Shown: positions 21,502 to 31,905 of the stretch, in pieces
How the letters are laid out: every line of letters begins with the position of its first letter
Numbering within the stretch: the first letter of the stretch is position 1
Origin: Mesostigma viride
Taxonomy: Eukaryota; Streptophyta; Mesostigmatophyceae; Mesostigmatales; Mesostigmataceae
Assembly (NCBI GenBank): GCA_009746045.1
Contig: RPFO01000072.1
Location: 1,989,985-2,053,984 of the forward strand
Reading direction: 5' to 3'
Length of the DNA stretch: 64,000 bases
Position numbers and translations under genes: made by a program
Notes under the pieces: model-generated
The model's input: the letters and a program-made list of their open reading frames with translations, nothing else
What the model was told of the DNA's origin: nothing
Databases searched by the model: none

Positions 21502-21864
21502 ATGGAAGGCACAGGGTGAGGAGGAGGCCTAGGAGCATTGTCAGGGAGTGAGGACCTAATTGAGGGTCGAGCCAAGGTTGCAGGAGGGGCAGGGGCCTGG
21601 TTCAGGGTAAAAGAGGGGTCATCACTAAATCTGACACGTTGTTCAAAGGTAGGTGGGGTAAGAGTGGGACGACGGCGACCACCAGTAGTAGGAGAAGGAG
21701 GTGAGGTCAGAGGTACGCAAGTTACCTTGAGGAGTGAGATGATGCACCGTTTCCAAGGAGTCCCGTCGGTTACCACGAGTATTGTTGTTATTATTAGTAG
21801 TAGTATTATTAGTATTAGTATTATTGGTAGGTATAGGCGACATATCTCCACCCACTGGATCCAT

Positions 21865-22640
21865 GTTTAATTAATTAAAAGAAAGAAAACAATTTAAGAT
21901 CACTCAGCTCCCAAGAAGACCAGCATTTGATTGAATACAATAAGTGGAGCCCTGCCACAAATGCAGCAGTTAACAGTGTTCTCAATCCGCACGCGGAAGC
22001 AAGAAGCCTCCAGGGTGGGAGGGAGGGGAAAGAAACAATTGCGGATCATTGCCTGCCTAGCTTGCTTAAGGCATGGCCCGCCGACACACAAGCTGACATC
22101 ATCCTAAATTAATTAACACCGGCATGCGTCACACGCCGGCCTGAACAGTGCTGAAAACGCCACTACAAACAACGTGGCCACGCACCCCCAGGCTAGTGCG
22201 TTAACCGTACAGGTAGTTATACAAGGTTCCCAAGACTGACAAACATAAAACTCGCCCATCGACCCCTTGGGCCGGTCCGAATCCACTGTACAATAATTAA
22301 TCATGACTCACTAAATAACCCAAATCAGCCAAAGATTCGTTAAGCAACCAGCCGACCCTACAGGTCCCCACCTAACCTCAGGTGGTGCAACCAAACACGA
22401 ATCTTTGCAACCAAGTCGTATAAAACCTACAATTAATTTTCTCGGACCGCTAATCAATAGCCACCGACCCTTATAAACAACCGGGTCATCCAAGAAAAAT
22501 TCGGGCGAGCAGGAAACCCTTTGTACAGATCGAATTAGTCAGCCCATGTCGCAGACAGCCTTCCACATCCAGGCCAAGGCATGGCGGCCTTATCTTTCCC
22601 GCATGCGTTAATTAAACTATATTCAGAGAAAACCGATTAA
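21865..22640. repeat. Dispersed repeat U, short form (I''-L)
   Basis: 21,877-22,063 is a shortened I segment in which about 800 bp is replaced by a G-rich junction. 22,064-22,640 is segment L (GGCATGGCCCG ... GAGAAAACCGATT). The same arrangement recurs at 36,893-39,341. A TTAATTAATTAA string (21,866-21,877) borders it, similar to the tails of the ORF1-only elements, so U may itself be a retroposon on the minus strand. No coding capacity is seen. Confidence 0.7.
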
Positions 22641-23638
22641 GATCACTCAGCTCCCAAGAAGACCAGCATTTGATTGAATACAATAAGTGGAGCCCTGCCA
22701 CAAATGCAGCAGTTAACAGTGGCCTTAAGGTTTCTCAATCCGCACGCGGAAGCAAGAAGCCTCCACCCAATTACCCCCCCTGGCGCCAACCCCATTGCGC
22801 CGATTAAACTCATGACCACCGTGCGCGAAAGAGCGTGTCGCAACATCTTAAATGGCGACTCAGCCCGCGCTAGGCTATATTAACCCCCGCAGGGGCCCGC
22901 TGGTTACAATGCGACACAAGCCGGTGACCACCCCAAAAGCAAGCCCTCAAAAAGAGCCAGCATTTCGCAATTCCGGAACCGTCCAAAAAGGAAGGAGGTT
23001 TTACGACACCATAATAGATTGAGCCGCGCAGCAGGTGCTGAGACGAAAAGGAACGACAAAGGTCTGGCGTAGCCTCGCCTCCCTAAGACGCCCTCCCCAA
23101 CTCGAGTCTCGCAATAGGGAAATTTCTAGCTTCGGAGCGCAACTCTCGCGCGGCTCCTATTGTCCCCAACCACCCCTCCTCGGCAGGGGCAGCTGGACAA
23201 CTGACCTGCCGCCACAAAAAATAATTTATGAAAAAACAGGCCGTTGCTGACAGGAACCTCAGTGGTTCAGGACCTTTTGAGTCCAGGTCACTTCCCACGC
23301 ACCATCGCAAGGTGGCAAGCCTGCGATGTGACACTAGAGCTGTTTTAGAAACTTATAAACAGCTCCGCCGAAGCTGGCCAAACCGCCGGAGTAGCGCCCC
23401 ATCCTTCGCCCATGTCAAAAAGACCCGCAGCCGGGGAAAACGACATGGGGGTAAATTTAAATTTTCTTTCCGTTGCACGACCAACTATACTATGCTTGGT
23501 CGAACAACTTAGCGGTTGTGCCACCATCTGCCTCGGCTACAAGACAGATGCAACCCGCGCTAGAATGTGCAATTTTGCACAGGCGGCCGTTGCCGCCATT
23601 GTGAAAGAAACAATTGCGGATCATTGCCTGAAAGTTGC
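22641..23638. repeat. Dispersed repeat U, full I segment (copy 1)
   Basis: About 1 kb, nearly identical to 39,342-40,340. It begins GATCACTCAGCTCCCAAG and ends GCGGATCATTGCCTG, where the giant inverted repeat begins. Only short ORFs without a recognisable domain. Confidence 0.75.
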
Positions 23639-23673
23639 CTCGCACGTCCAAAAGCCTGAAAAACTGACTTTAA

Positions 23674-25771
23674 CCCCTAAATGGGCAGAAATACTGCCGA
23701 TGCATCGGCTGTAACTTCACAATTTTGCAAACCAGATGCCATCCAACCCACCCATATCCAATGGCTGTCCTTGGGGGCCAAGCATGTCCATGAGTTGCCC
23801 TTCGGGTTGGTATATCACAACCTTACATATATTAAAAATATAATTACTTACAGCAGAGTGAAATCACTCAAACCAAAGCAAACGCCCAGCTATAAACCTA
23901 TATACAGAGCCATGTCAAAGCTCTATACTACGAAGTACGATACACACCCTACACCTTACATATATATTAAAAATATAATTACTTACAGCAGAGTGAAATC
24001 ACTCAAACCAAAGCAAACGCCCAGCTATAAACCTATATACAGAGCCATGTCAAAGCTCTATACTACGATAAGACCAATGGAAACGCCTAACGGGAGGAAC
24101 CTAATAGCCCTGCTGCACCGCAAAATCAGCCCGCGTACGGCGGAGCATGATGTCAGCCATGGCCCGAGTCAGCGCCACCGACAAGCGCTGACGCCAATAT
24201 GACGTCCAGGTCCGCGCCGACCATGGGGCCCGCTGGGTAGGCCATGTATAACTGCCGTCAAAGTCAGGGGGGTCAAGACGAGCGTTTTCATTTTTGGTAG
24301 AATGTGCATTTTGAATTATGTTGTAAGAGCTAGGCACCTACCACTTCAGGGATGATAAACAATTAGTTGCTGAACAGTTTGAGCCATTGGGGTCATCATT
24401 TGGGTGGGTATACCAGCAGTTACACCCAGTACAGCCCATAGGGGTACCGTTGGTAAAAAGCAACCAAGGGGGTAGGAGTGGGCATACTACCTACTAATAC
24501 CTACTAATATGGCCCCCAACCATGCCACACAATACATTTCCCTTCCACAATGATGGGGAAACATAACTGCATCATCACACTGCCCTTACATGGCACCCAT
24601 GTGCAGGTGCCACCTTGTCCATGCACGTAGGTAACGTGGTACGGATACCCTACGCAAGGCATGCATTCTAGGAGGCAGCCACCAACAAACTAGTGATTTT
24701 AAGCCTATTTCAGCTTGCCCTAGCAAGGATAAACTAGGCCTAAGCTGCTATAGCTTGACAGGTGATGGCCAGCACACCTGGTGGCACATGCTGACAATGG
24801 GAAGCTTCTACTCACCGGTTACATGCTTGATGATGCCACAGAGACCAGCCAACTGCCTCACACTCATGCAATATGTGTGTGGGAAATGTATAACAAACAT
24901 ATATGGAGGTATTCAAACCCATAGAGCCTCTAAAACTTATCACCATCACCCTGTGGCAGGTCAACTGACTGAGGGAAGCATCTAAGAAGGGTGTTTTAGA
25001 AAGGGGTCAGGCCAGGGTCAAGAAAGAGCATGAATAATGCAAAAAGAATGTGCTACACAAGCTAGAACGTATATATAAACGTCAAACATCGATAGGAAAA
25101 CGATGATTAAGCTTTACCAGGCATGGATGGCGTTACCTTGGCCCAGGCGGTGGCCGCAAAATGGCGCATTTCGGAACACCAAAGTTGTGCAGCATGGTCG
25201 CTGGATTCGGCGATTTCTGGCCACCCATGCACGTTTACGACTACCATGTATCATAAAAAGTACAAAGAAACCAATATATCCTTTAAAATACGCCGGAAAG
25301 GTATTGCTGTCAACGTTTCTATCGTCCGGCCTGATCGCAGTTTTTTCCAGCAAGAACGCTGCCGACACCTATCAAATGGCATTCCCGCGAACCAAAAATT
25401 GGCCTGTATCATCTTTAGGACGTATAAAATCAATTTCCTGAGTTTGGTCAGAAAATTCGAACAAAAACGTAAATGCCATGCGTGGGCGCAAGCCGCCATG
25501 GCCAGGTCGTCGTTTTCCGGAATGCACGTTGTACGTGAAAAAGTACCCTGACCCCTTGTACTTTGACCGGCCAGAACACCTCTATAACTTTGTCAGAAGT
25601 ATGCAAACCCTAGTACCATGCTGTGAGGAAAATTATAAACTTTCGATCTTCTCAGCTAAAGTTTTCCTAATTCTCAATAGTTTTCGCGGCATTTGGTCCC
25701 CCGAGAAGGGGCCGACGTGTCGGCTGTAACTCAGTTTTAGGCGGAAAATCGGCAGCCAGACCATTTAGGGG
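23674..25771. mobile_element. TTAA-flanked DNA transposon, piggyBac-like ends, non-autonomous
   Basis: Flanked by TTAA at 23,670-23,673 and 25,772-25,775. The ends are inverted, CCCCTAAATGG and CCATTTAGGGG, with weaker subterminal inverted similarity (CCGATGCATCGGCTGTAA against its complement). TTAA duplication plus a C-rich start is typical of piggyBac. No transposase is recognised; ORFs at 24,101-24,337 and 25,123-25,551 show no DDD motif. The flanks join into a continuous inverted-repeat arm when it is removed. Its interior (24,490-25,560) is related to that of the element at 37,045-38,762. Confidence 0.75.
23821..24066 (+). repeat. Direct tandem duplication, about 134-bp unit
   Basis: Two nearly identical units beginning CCTTACATATATT at 23,821 and 23,955 and ending in CTATACTACGA. 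It lies inside the TTAA element. Confidence 0.9.
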
Positions 25772-27729
25772 TTAATGAATTTCAGTTCCAATGCACTCGG
25801 GAACCATCTAGTGATGATTGAGTACCATAAATATGATGTTTGGACATTCATGCCACCACTTGTTGGGGGTACTACGCCCAACCACGCACCGGTGGCGAGC
25901 TAAAAATAGAAAAGGACGCTATTTATGAGATATTTTGCCCAAGACAAACCACTTATCCAAATGACCTGCCCATACATTTCTGCAAAGTTCCCCCACTTTT
26001 TTAAAAGCTGGGCTATTTACATGGCCAAAATGGTCACATTTGTCCGAGTTATTAATTTTCCCGCAAAATGGGTACTTTTTTGAGCCAAAAAAAATAAATC
26101 AAATCATTAACACATCAGATTGGGTCATCCATACATTTTAAATTCCACTGAGTGGGGGGAAACACAACCCCAAAGTTTGAGCTCATTCTGACAAGCGTAG
26201 CTCAAGTTATTGATTTTCCTGTGATGCCACCTGGGTAGACGCTAAAAGAGAATTGAGCTAGTGCTGAGCCAAAATGACATCTGTTTTGCTACCCTACTAG
26301 ACACCCAAAAACATGCCCACTTTGATCACGGAGTGTGAGGAGGATGTCCGGAGCGTCATACGCCCCACCCCTCCATCGTCACAGCCAGCCTTGTGAGTCT
26401 ACCCTTAACAACAAGGCTGGTAGGACGACACGCCTGAGCAGCATATGTCATGCCTATCTCAGGCTAATAATGTGTGATTTTGTGCCAACAACCAAGTTGT
26501 TCCACCCAACAACACATTAAAAACCCTCTTCCAAAATGCCCAACAAGCCGGACATGTGGAGGACCACACACGCAGTATATAAAGAGAAAATAAGCTGACT
26601 TTTTATCCAGCCAACCTGTGGCTAGCTGCTCTGGTTAGCATGACAAAGGCTATCATTTACTCAGTGGGAAAGGTGAAGAGACCCTTGGAACAACCTACCT
26701 GACGCATGTGCCACCAAAGCATTGTGTCCCGCAAAATGCACACTGCCTCCTTTCTAACAAGCACGAGCCACTTTCTTTAGGAGACAGGTGCCAGCTCGTC
26801 AGTGTCTGGGGAAAATGATGCCGCTGCTTAGGAAGACCGCGTGAATTTCCTCGAACACAACTGTCTATAAAGCAAAAGAAATTTCAGAGAAGCATGGAAA
26901 TAAAAGCATTACACCTTCCCGACAGGTTGTGGGCCACGCGCTGCAGCAAGCCAGCCACGTCCGCACAGACGAACTTGCTAAAAAACATCCAGGAATCCAG
27001 CGATGCAGCGCCAGGACCCGCAACTTCATGGCTGCATCTGGCCGGAAAGAAGGCAAAAACTGGCTTACGCTCAACGAGCTAAGAAAGCAGGAAAGCGCTA
27101 TCTTAGGACGTTTAATACAAGAACGTACCATAACGGGCATTTATTCGTGCCCAGGCGCACAAGAAAGGCCACCCTTTCATGGAGAGGTCGGGCGCGCATC
27201 GCGCAGGCCTACTGTTATCTTACCGCAAAATGACGGGAAAGGTAAAGATAGCAGCGGGAATTTTTACGGCTTTAGAAACATCATTAAACTAGAGCTCTTC
27301 CATTAGGACCATCAAAACTGGCAACAATCGACAATCACACCTGCAGGCATCAATTATACTTTATTCATCCCGACAGAAATTCAGGCCGGACCCCCCCTGC
27401 CGATGGTAAAGAAAAAGAGCCCGCGACATTATAGATCGCAACTATCCCACCATAAATTAGAATCAGTAACTAATTTTCTCCAAGAATCGAGCATTTTTTC
27501 TGCTTTCCGCGAGCCAGATTTGTCACGTTTCGTCTAAAAGCAGTCGCCATGGCCACTTCCGCAAGGGGTGCGCGCACCGTGCACCCACTTTTCACGGTAC
27601 GGAGGGTACCGCGGAATTTTTTTGGCGCGGAAAATATTCGCCGCGCCGAGTCCCCTTAAGAAAAGGATAGGAATCTAAATTGAAGCAATGAAGGCAAAAG
27701 GAAAAACCTTGAATGTCTTAAGCAAAGAA

Positions 27730-28141
27730 AACAATTAAAATCAATCCTTTTTAACCACAGTAATGGATAGGGAACCAAACTCTAAGGTGAGCTAGAGGAG
27801 TATCTGAGCTAGATGAGGATGCAGCCCGTCTAGGGGGAGAAGAAGGAGGGGTAGCAAAGACTAGAGATTCCACGGGAGGCCGACCATGAGGAATAGAGCG
27901 TACATGTAGGCCTAAATCTGATTCACTATGGTCTTAGTATAAGGAACTGCTGAGCTTCTTCAAAGGTCACAAATTTCTTATACCTAACTACCTTATATAT
28001 ACGGTTCTGAACTATCTTCCTAGCGTCGGACCAAGAAAGGAAAATGGCGGACCATTGAGGCGTAATCACTACGTAATATTTGGCTAAGCTGTTATCGCTG
28101 GAAGAATGGGAAGGAGCAGTAAAAGCACGCCGCTGGCTCAT
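27730..28141 (-). pseudogene. Small ORF with RNase H1 N-terminal (viroplasmin-like) domain in the centre of the inverted repeat
   Basis: ATG at 28,141. Residues about 20-68 read YYVVITPQWSAIFLSW, then KVVRYKKFVTFEEAQQFL, matching the RNase H1 hybrid-binding domain pattern (aromatic-V-V ... G-I-aromatic-x-x-W ... Y-K-x-F-x-T-x-E-E-A). This domain binds RNA:DNA hybrids and also occurs in caulimovirus P6 and in some retroelement proteins. A stop at 27,926 ends the frame; coding-like sequence in another frame continues to about 27,730 (VHVRSIPHGRPP, then a Ser-rich stretch). Upstream, 28,141-28,520 shows no ORF and includes a duplicated AGCTCCTTCGCTTTG string. Whether it belongs to the foldback element or is a captured retroelement piece is unknown. 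Confidence 0.5.
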
Positions 28142-30303
28142 GGTAACGCACCTGGTAGGTCTTGTGACGTCACGCTAGAAGTAGAAGGAGTAGGCGACTT
28201 AGCTGGGTTATCTGGAGCACCGAAAGCAGCACGAGGGCGGCAATAGTCCAGCGCTCGTCCTAAAATCAGCGACCAGTCTCTCTGCGGGTGCGGCCGTCTA
28301 ATAAAACAGCAGCACGAAGGAAAAGGTGTAGTCTACCACGACGCTAATCGTCTCACTATTGCCGAACCGAACAATTATCCTCTATCTACGACAGGAAGCA
28401 ACCATACGCAGGAAAACAAAGCGAAGGAGCTATCTAGCAAAGCGAAGGAGCTATCTATAAAAGGGTTTTTCCGCTACGAGCAGGTCTAGCATCTAGGCAG
28501 AGCGTGTCCCAAACCGGGCAGCTAGGACTACTCTCCCAGCTTGAAGGCGACCCGCCCATTACCTGTCAAGAAAGTGTCGTCTTCGTTTCCCTGGACGCGG
28601 AAGGGTTCTTGCATTAAGGGGACGTGGCGCGCCGAATATTTTCCGCGCCAAAAAATTCGCGGTACCGTCCGTACGGTGTATAATGTGTGCCCGGACCGCT
28701 CAACCCTCGCGGAAGTGGCCATGGCGGCATGCCTTTATGCAATATTAATCGATATGGCACGTAAACAGCTAGAAAAAATGCTTGAATTTCGCAGAAGATT
28801 AGTTGATGACCTCATTGCGTGGCGGAAAGTTTACGGTTTGCAATATCGCTAATTTCTCGAACGGCTACGGGCGCGGGGGTCCAGGATATAATTTCTCTTG
28901 CGGATCATGAAATTTAATGCAGGTTTACGGCAGCTATTGTGAGGCAACGTAGGCTCTAAAGAGCAATTATGAAGCTAACTTAATGGTGTTGTCGAGTTTG
29001 TGCCGAAGCTTCCCGGTTTCTTTTACATTTCCGGCATTCAAGGTAAGAACCTACGCAGGCCTGCGCATGTCGCCTTCGACGTATTCACGGAAGGCGCACC
29101 TTCCTTGTTCGCCTGATCAATGGATGATGTCTTTTATTGTTCGAGCTTGCGTGCCAGTTTATGCATGAAACATTTCCACGCAGGCAGGTGCATTAACGTC
29201 GGCCTTTCGCCTTTTTTTCGGGCAGTTTCCCTGCAGGAAGCGCTCCATTTCTTTCGGTTGCATCGTCAGATTCCTAGCTATTTCGTACAATTTCGTGTAG
29301 TTTGTGGCTGGCATGCTAAATGCGCCGAGGTCAAGTTGTTGGTAATGTGTTGACATTTGTTTTCCATAATCCTTTGGACGTGACCTTGCTCAGACGCTTT
29401 GTTATGTGCCGGATGTGACACGCCTGTTTTAGAACGACATCCGGCATGTGCCTAGAGGCTAACAAGCTGGCATCAGCTTCTTAGCAAATTGCCCTATTTG
29501 AAAGGAAGGTGAGAGTGGTTCTTTTGCTGGCCATACTGCATGAGTGGCATTGCATTAGATAGGTGTTTCCATTGCTTTCCTTGAGCTATAACCATTAAGA
29601 CTTACCTGCTATGTGTGCAGCAAGGCAAGCTGGATAGGATGTGAATGCTTGGGATACAACATGTATGATTTGCTGCCAAGTTTGCAGGCTGCAGTTGCCT
29701 CTATTGCTTGGGCAGTCTTTCTAAGGTTTTTACACGTATACTTGCTGAGTTCTTGGCATAAATTTACATGGTAACCTTGGGCTGAGCTTAGTGTATGCTC
29801 TCTTGGTGCGTGTATGCCTAGCGATGGTGTTGCTATGCGCACGCTGGCAAGGCTGGCCATGCTGAGGGCAGGGGAGGGCAGATGAGGTGCCTAGCCTTTT
29901 CTTATGTTGTGTGATCGAGTTGGGCATGTTTTTTGGCTTCTTGGATGGAAAACATGATGCCTAGGTGGCCTTATACACAGAAAAACCTCATTTAGCGTAT
30001 GTTCAGGTTTTAGCACGCCAAACGCAATAACTTGAGCTAGACTTGTCGGAATGACCTGGGACTTGGACCACTGCTGTCCCCCTGTTAGCCGGATTTTCGC
30101 TACATTTTGTTGCCTAATCTGAAGTGTTTATGACATGTTTATTCCCAATGTCCGGTAAAAAAAGGGTACTTTTGCGGGGAAATTAATAACTGTTCAAGGT
30201 TTTGTCATTTTCATGATGTAAATAGCTCAGCAAGCTACAAACTCAGGGAACTATAGACGCTACATTTTTTTTTGCCAACAAATGAGTGCATGGGCTGGGG
30301 CAT

Positions 30304-30666
30304 TGAATTGAATTGAATTGAATTGAATTGTAACATAACTCCGTTGGGAGTATATGTAGCACATAGCCCAGAGAAGGGGCATATGGCCTATCATACATTC
30401 TAAGCTACTTCCTGCAAGGGTGGGAATGTAAACAACACTTGCTCTAGGTGCACTAGGGCACCTGCACCACCCAGAGTTTCAGGCAACACCCAGCGAAGGG
30501 GAGCCTGTCATAGGTGGGGAAGATCATCATGGCTATACAAGAGCTAGGACATGGCTTCTCTACAGAGAGCATCTCTCTGCATGGCATAGCATGGCGAAAT
30601 TCTTAATGCAACATCCATGGGGGTCCCGTTATAGGCAGGGCTTGGCTAAATCCTGTAGACAACACT
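30304..30666 (-). mobile_element. 5'-truncated copy of the H2-type retroposon (3' UTR only)
   Basis: On the minus strand it matches the last 360 bp of H2, including the terminal hairpin and the (CAATT)n tail. Flanked by a 12-bp duplication GGGCTGGGGCAT (30,292-30,303 and 30,667-30,678). 5' truncation with a tail at the 3' end is the hallmark of target-primed reverse transcription. Confidence 0.88.
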
Positions 30667-30866
30667 GGGCTGGGGCATACATAGCCCTAATTAGCGTCTT
30701 TTTCTATTTATAGCGCTATATTGGCGTATATGTGGGGGTAGTACCCCCAACAAGTGCATGGACAACTCACTAGAGATGTTATTTTGTGCCCCCAATCATA
30801 ATTTAGCATGGTGCAACTGAAATTCAAGTGATATTAGCATGGGTCAAGTTTTAAGGTTTTGGGGGT

Positions 30867-31355
30867 GCCACCTCCCCTTAATCCCCTAGCGAAAGACGAA
30901 CGAGACGGAGCAGATCTCAATGCATTCACGTATGTATTACTGTAATACGCCATAAGCCATTTACACGAACTCGTTTACTCCAGGAATAGAGGAAGGAAAC
31001 ACAACTACACTGCCGTGACCCAAGCTAATATGTGTTAATTCATTTAACACACGCCGAGTGCCAACACGTACGAGGGGTAGAACGTGCATAAATGATCACC
31101 AACGGTCCAGCATGCTCGGGCCGACCTGGCCCTCGCCTACAAATGTGCAGATGCACGCTGGTCCACTACATTCTGCCCGAAGGATAAGAACCACTAATAA
31201 AGTACGCGGCGCGACGCCCAAAAGCATCCAATGCACCACAGTACTGTCACGAGGACAACAGTGTCCCAGTACAGACTACACGTAACCTAGGAACGACCGA
31301 GGCAAAGGACCTAATTTACGTCCGTAACTACAACAAATTGTTACGCGACGTAACA
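30867..31355 (-). repeat. Chromovirus LTR, copy 2 (isolated)
   Basis: Same sequence and orientation as 6,067-6,554, with only a few substitutions. It is flanked on the left by the end of the inverted-repeat arm and on the right by a transposase fragment, without polypurine tract or internal sequence, so it is a solo LTR or a truncated remnant. No clear target duplication was found. Confidence 0.7.
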
Positions 31356-31649
31356 CTACGCTTGCTGTTTGCTGTTGAAAGCGTCTTCAAGTTCTCGTAG
31401 AATGCCAGGGCGTTCCCCATTTTTGGACCACGTGTTTGAAGCGATGCCATATGCACGCTCCAAGGTACCATAGTCGCAGCTATGAGAAAGCCACTCTAAT
31501 GCACCAATGAGCATTTGCTCGGGTCTTACCACGTCCAACCGGAGCCCGCGCCCGCCATTGTCTGGAGATTCGGCTCGATCGCTGATTGGGCCGATTTTCT
31601 CCAGTAAATAACCGAACGCCTCCAGCGAGATATGGCATGTTTTGTGCAT
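31356..31649 (-). pseudogene. PIF/Harbinger-like transposase N-terminal fragment
   Basis: 97 codons resembling the helical N-terminal region of HARBI1-type transposases: CHISLEAFGYLLEKIGP, then PEQMLIGALEWLSHSCDYG and LERAYGIASNTWSKNG. The pattern (x-F-x-Y-L-L ... P-E-x-x-L-x-x-x-L-x-x-L ... S-Y-x-x-L-x-x-x-F-G-I-S-x-x-T) is the usual region before the DDE domain. The catalytic domain is absent because the LTR copy starts immediately downstream. Possible upstream parts in other frames reach to about 31,800. Confidence 0.55.
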
Positions 31650-31757
31650 GTGACGGCGGGCGGCTCTGGGGTCGTCCCCAGCGAATAAACAAACCGGCTT
31701 TGAAACAATATCGACAGAGAAGCACTGGCACCAACACCTGGAAAAACTTGCAAAGAA

Positions 31758-31793
31758 AGCTACCTGTCTGCGCTCGAACGCAGACAGGTAGCT
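31758..31793. other. Perfect 15-bp stem hairpin
   Basis: AGCTACCTGTCTGCG, loop CTCGAA, then the exact complement. It lies upstream of the transposase fragment on the minus strand. It could be a small inverted-repeat relic or an RNA stem; no gene is assigned. Confidence 0.8.
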
Positions 31794-31905
31794 GGAAAAG
31801 CGACATATGCACGACAGGTCACCGGCGTGTTTTTATCATATTTCTGCACTGTATCAAATTAGTGGTACAGAAGTTAGTGGTTTACAGCTGGACAAGACGT
31901 GCATG

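Larger units (their letters stand above)
19140..21864 (-). pseudogene. Gag N-terminal region of an LTR retrotransposon, split by an ORF1-only element
   Basis: ATG at 21,864 (MDPVGGDMSPIP), then an Asn/Thr-rich stretch, a frame change, and a Pro-rich region to 21,513. The plus-strand retroposon H2 (19,489-21,501) interrupts it. Removing H2 and one copy of the 11-bp duplication lets the frame run on (PVPSI then PAYNTGRTSAPVGP) to about 19,140. Low-complexity Pro/Ser/Tyr composition fits the N-terminus of Gag. It may be the missing start of the chromovirus at 6,067-15,240 (same strand), with 15,240-19,139 as an insertion; that cannot be decided here. Confidence 0.5.
23639..30866. mobile_element. 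Giant inverted-repeat (foldback-like) element with nested insertions
   Basis: The left arm, 23,639-23,673 plus 25,772-27,655, is the reverse complement of the right arm, 28,615-30,866, at perhaps 60-75% identity by eye. Matching pairs include GGTACCGCG... at 27,607 and 28,660, GCGCAGGCCT at 27,200 and 29,060, GAAATTAATAACT-type strings at 26,050 and 30,180, and GTAGTACCCCCAACAAGT near 25,860 and 30,740. A TTAA-type element is inserted in the left arm and a truncated retroposon in the right. The centre, 27,656-28,614, is unique and holds a small ORF. Without the insertions it would be about 4.7 kb. Confidence 0.75.

Noticed and set aside
24101-24337. Transposase ORF in the first TTAA element
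   Set aside because: 78 codons without any conserved catalytic motif; not enough to call.
31058-31285. 75-codon ORF also found at 6,257-6,484
   Set aside because: It lies inside both LTR copies on the antisense strand, and its conservation is explained by LTR identity.
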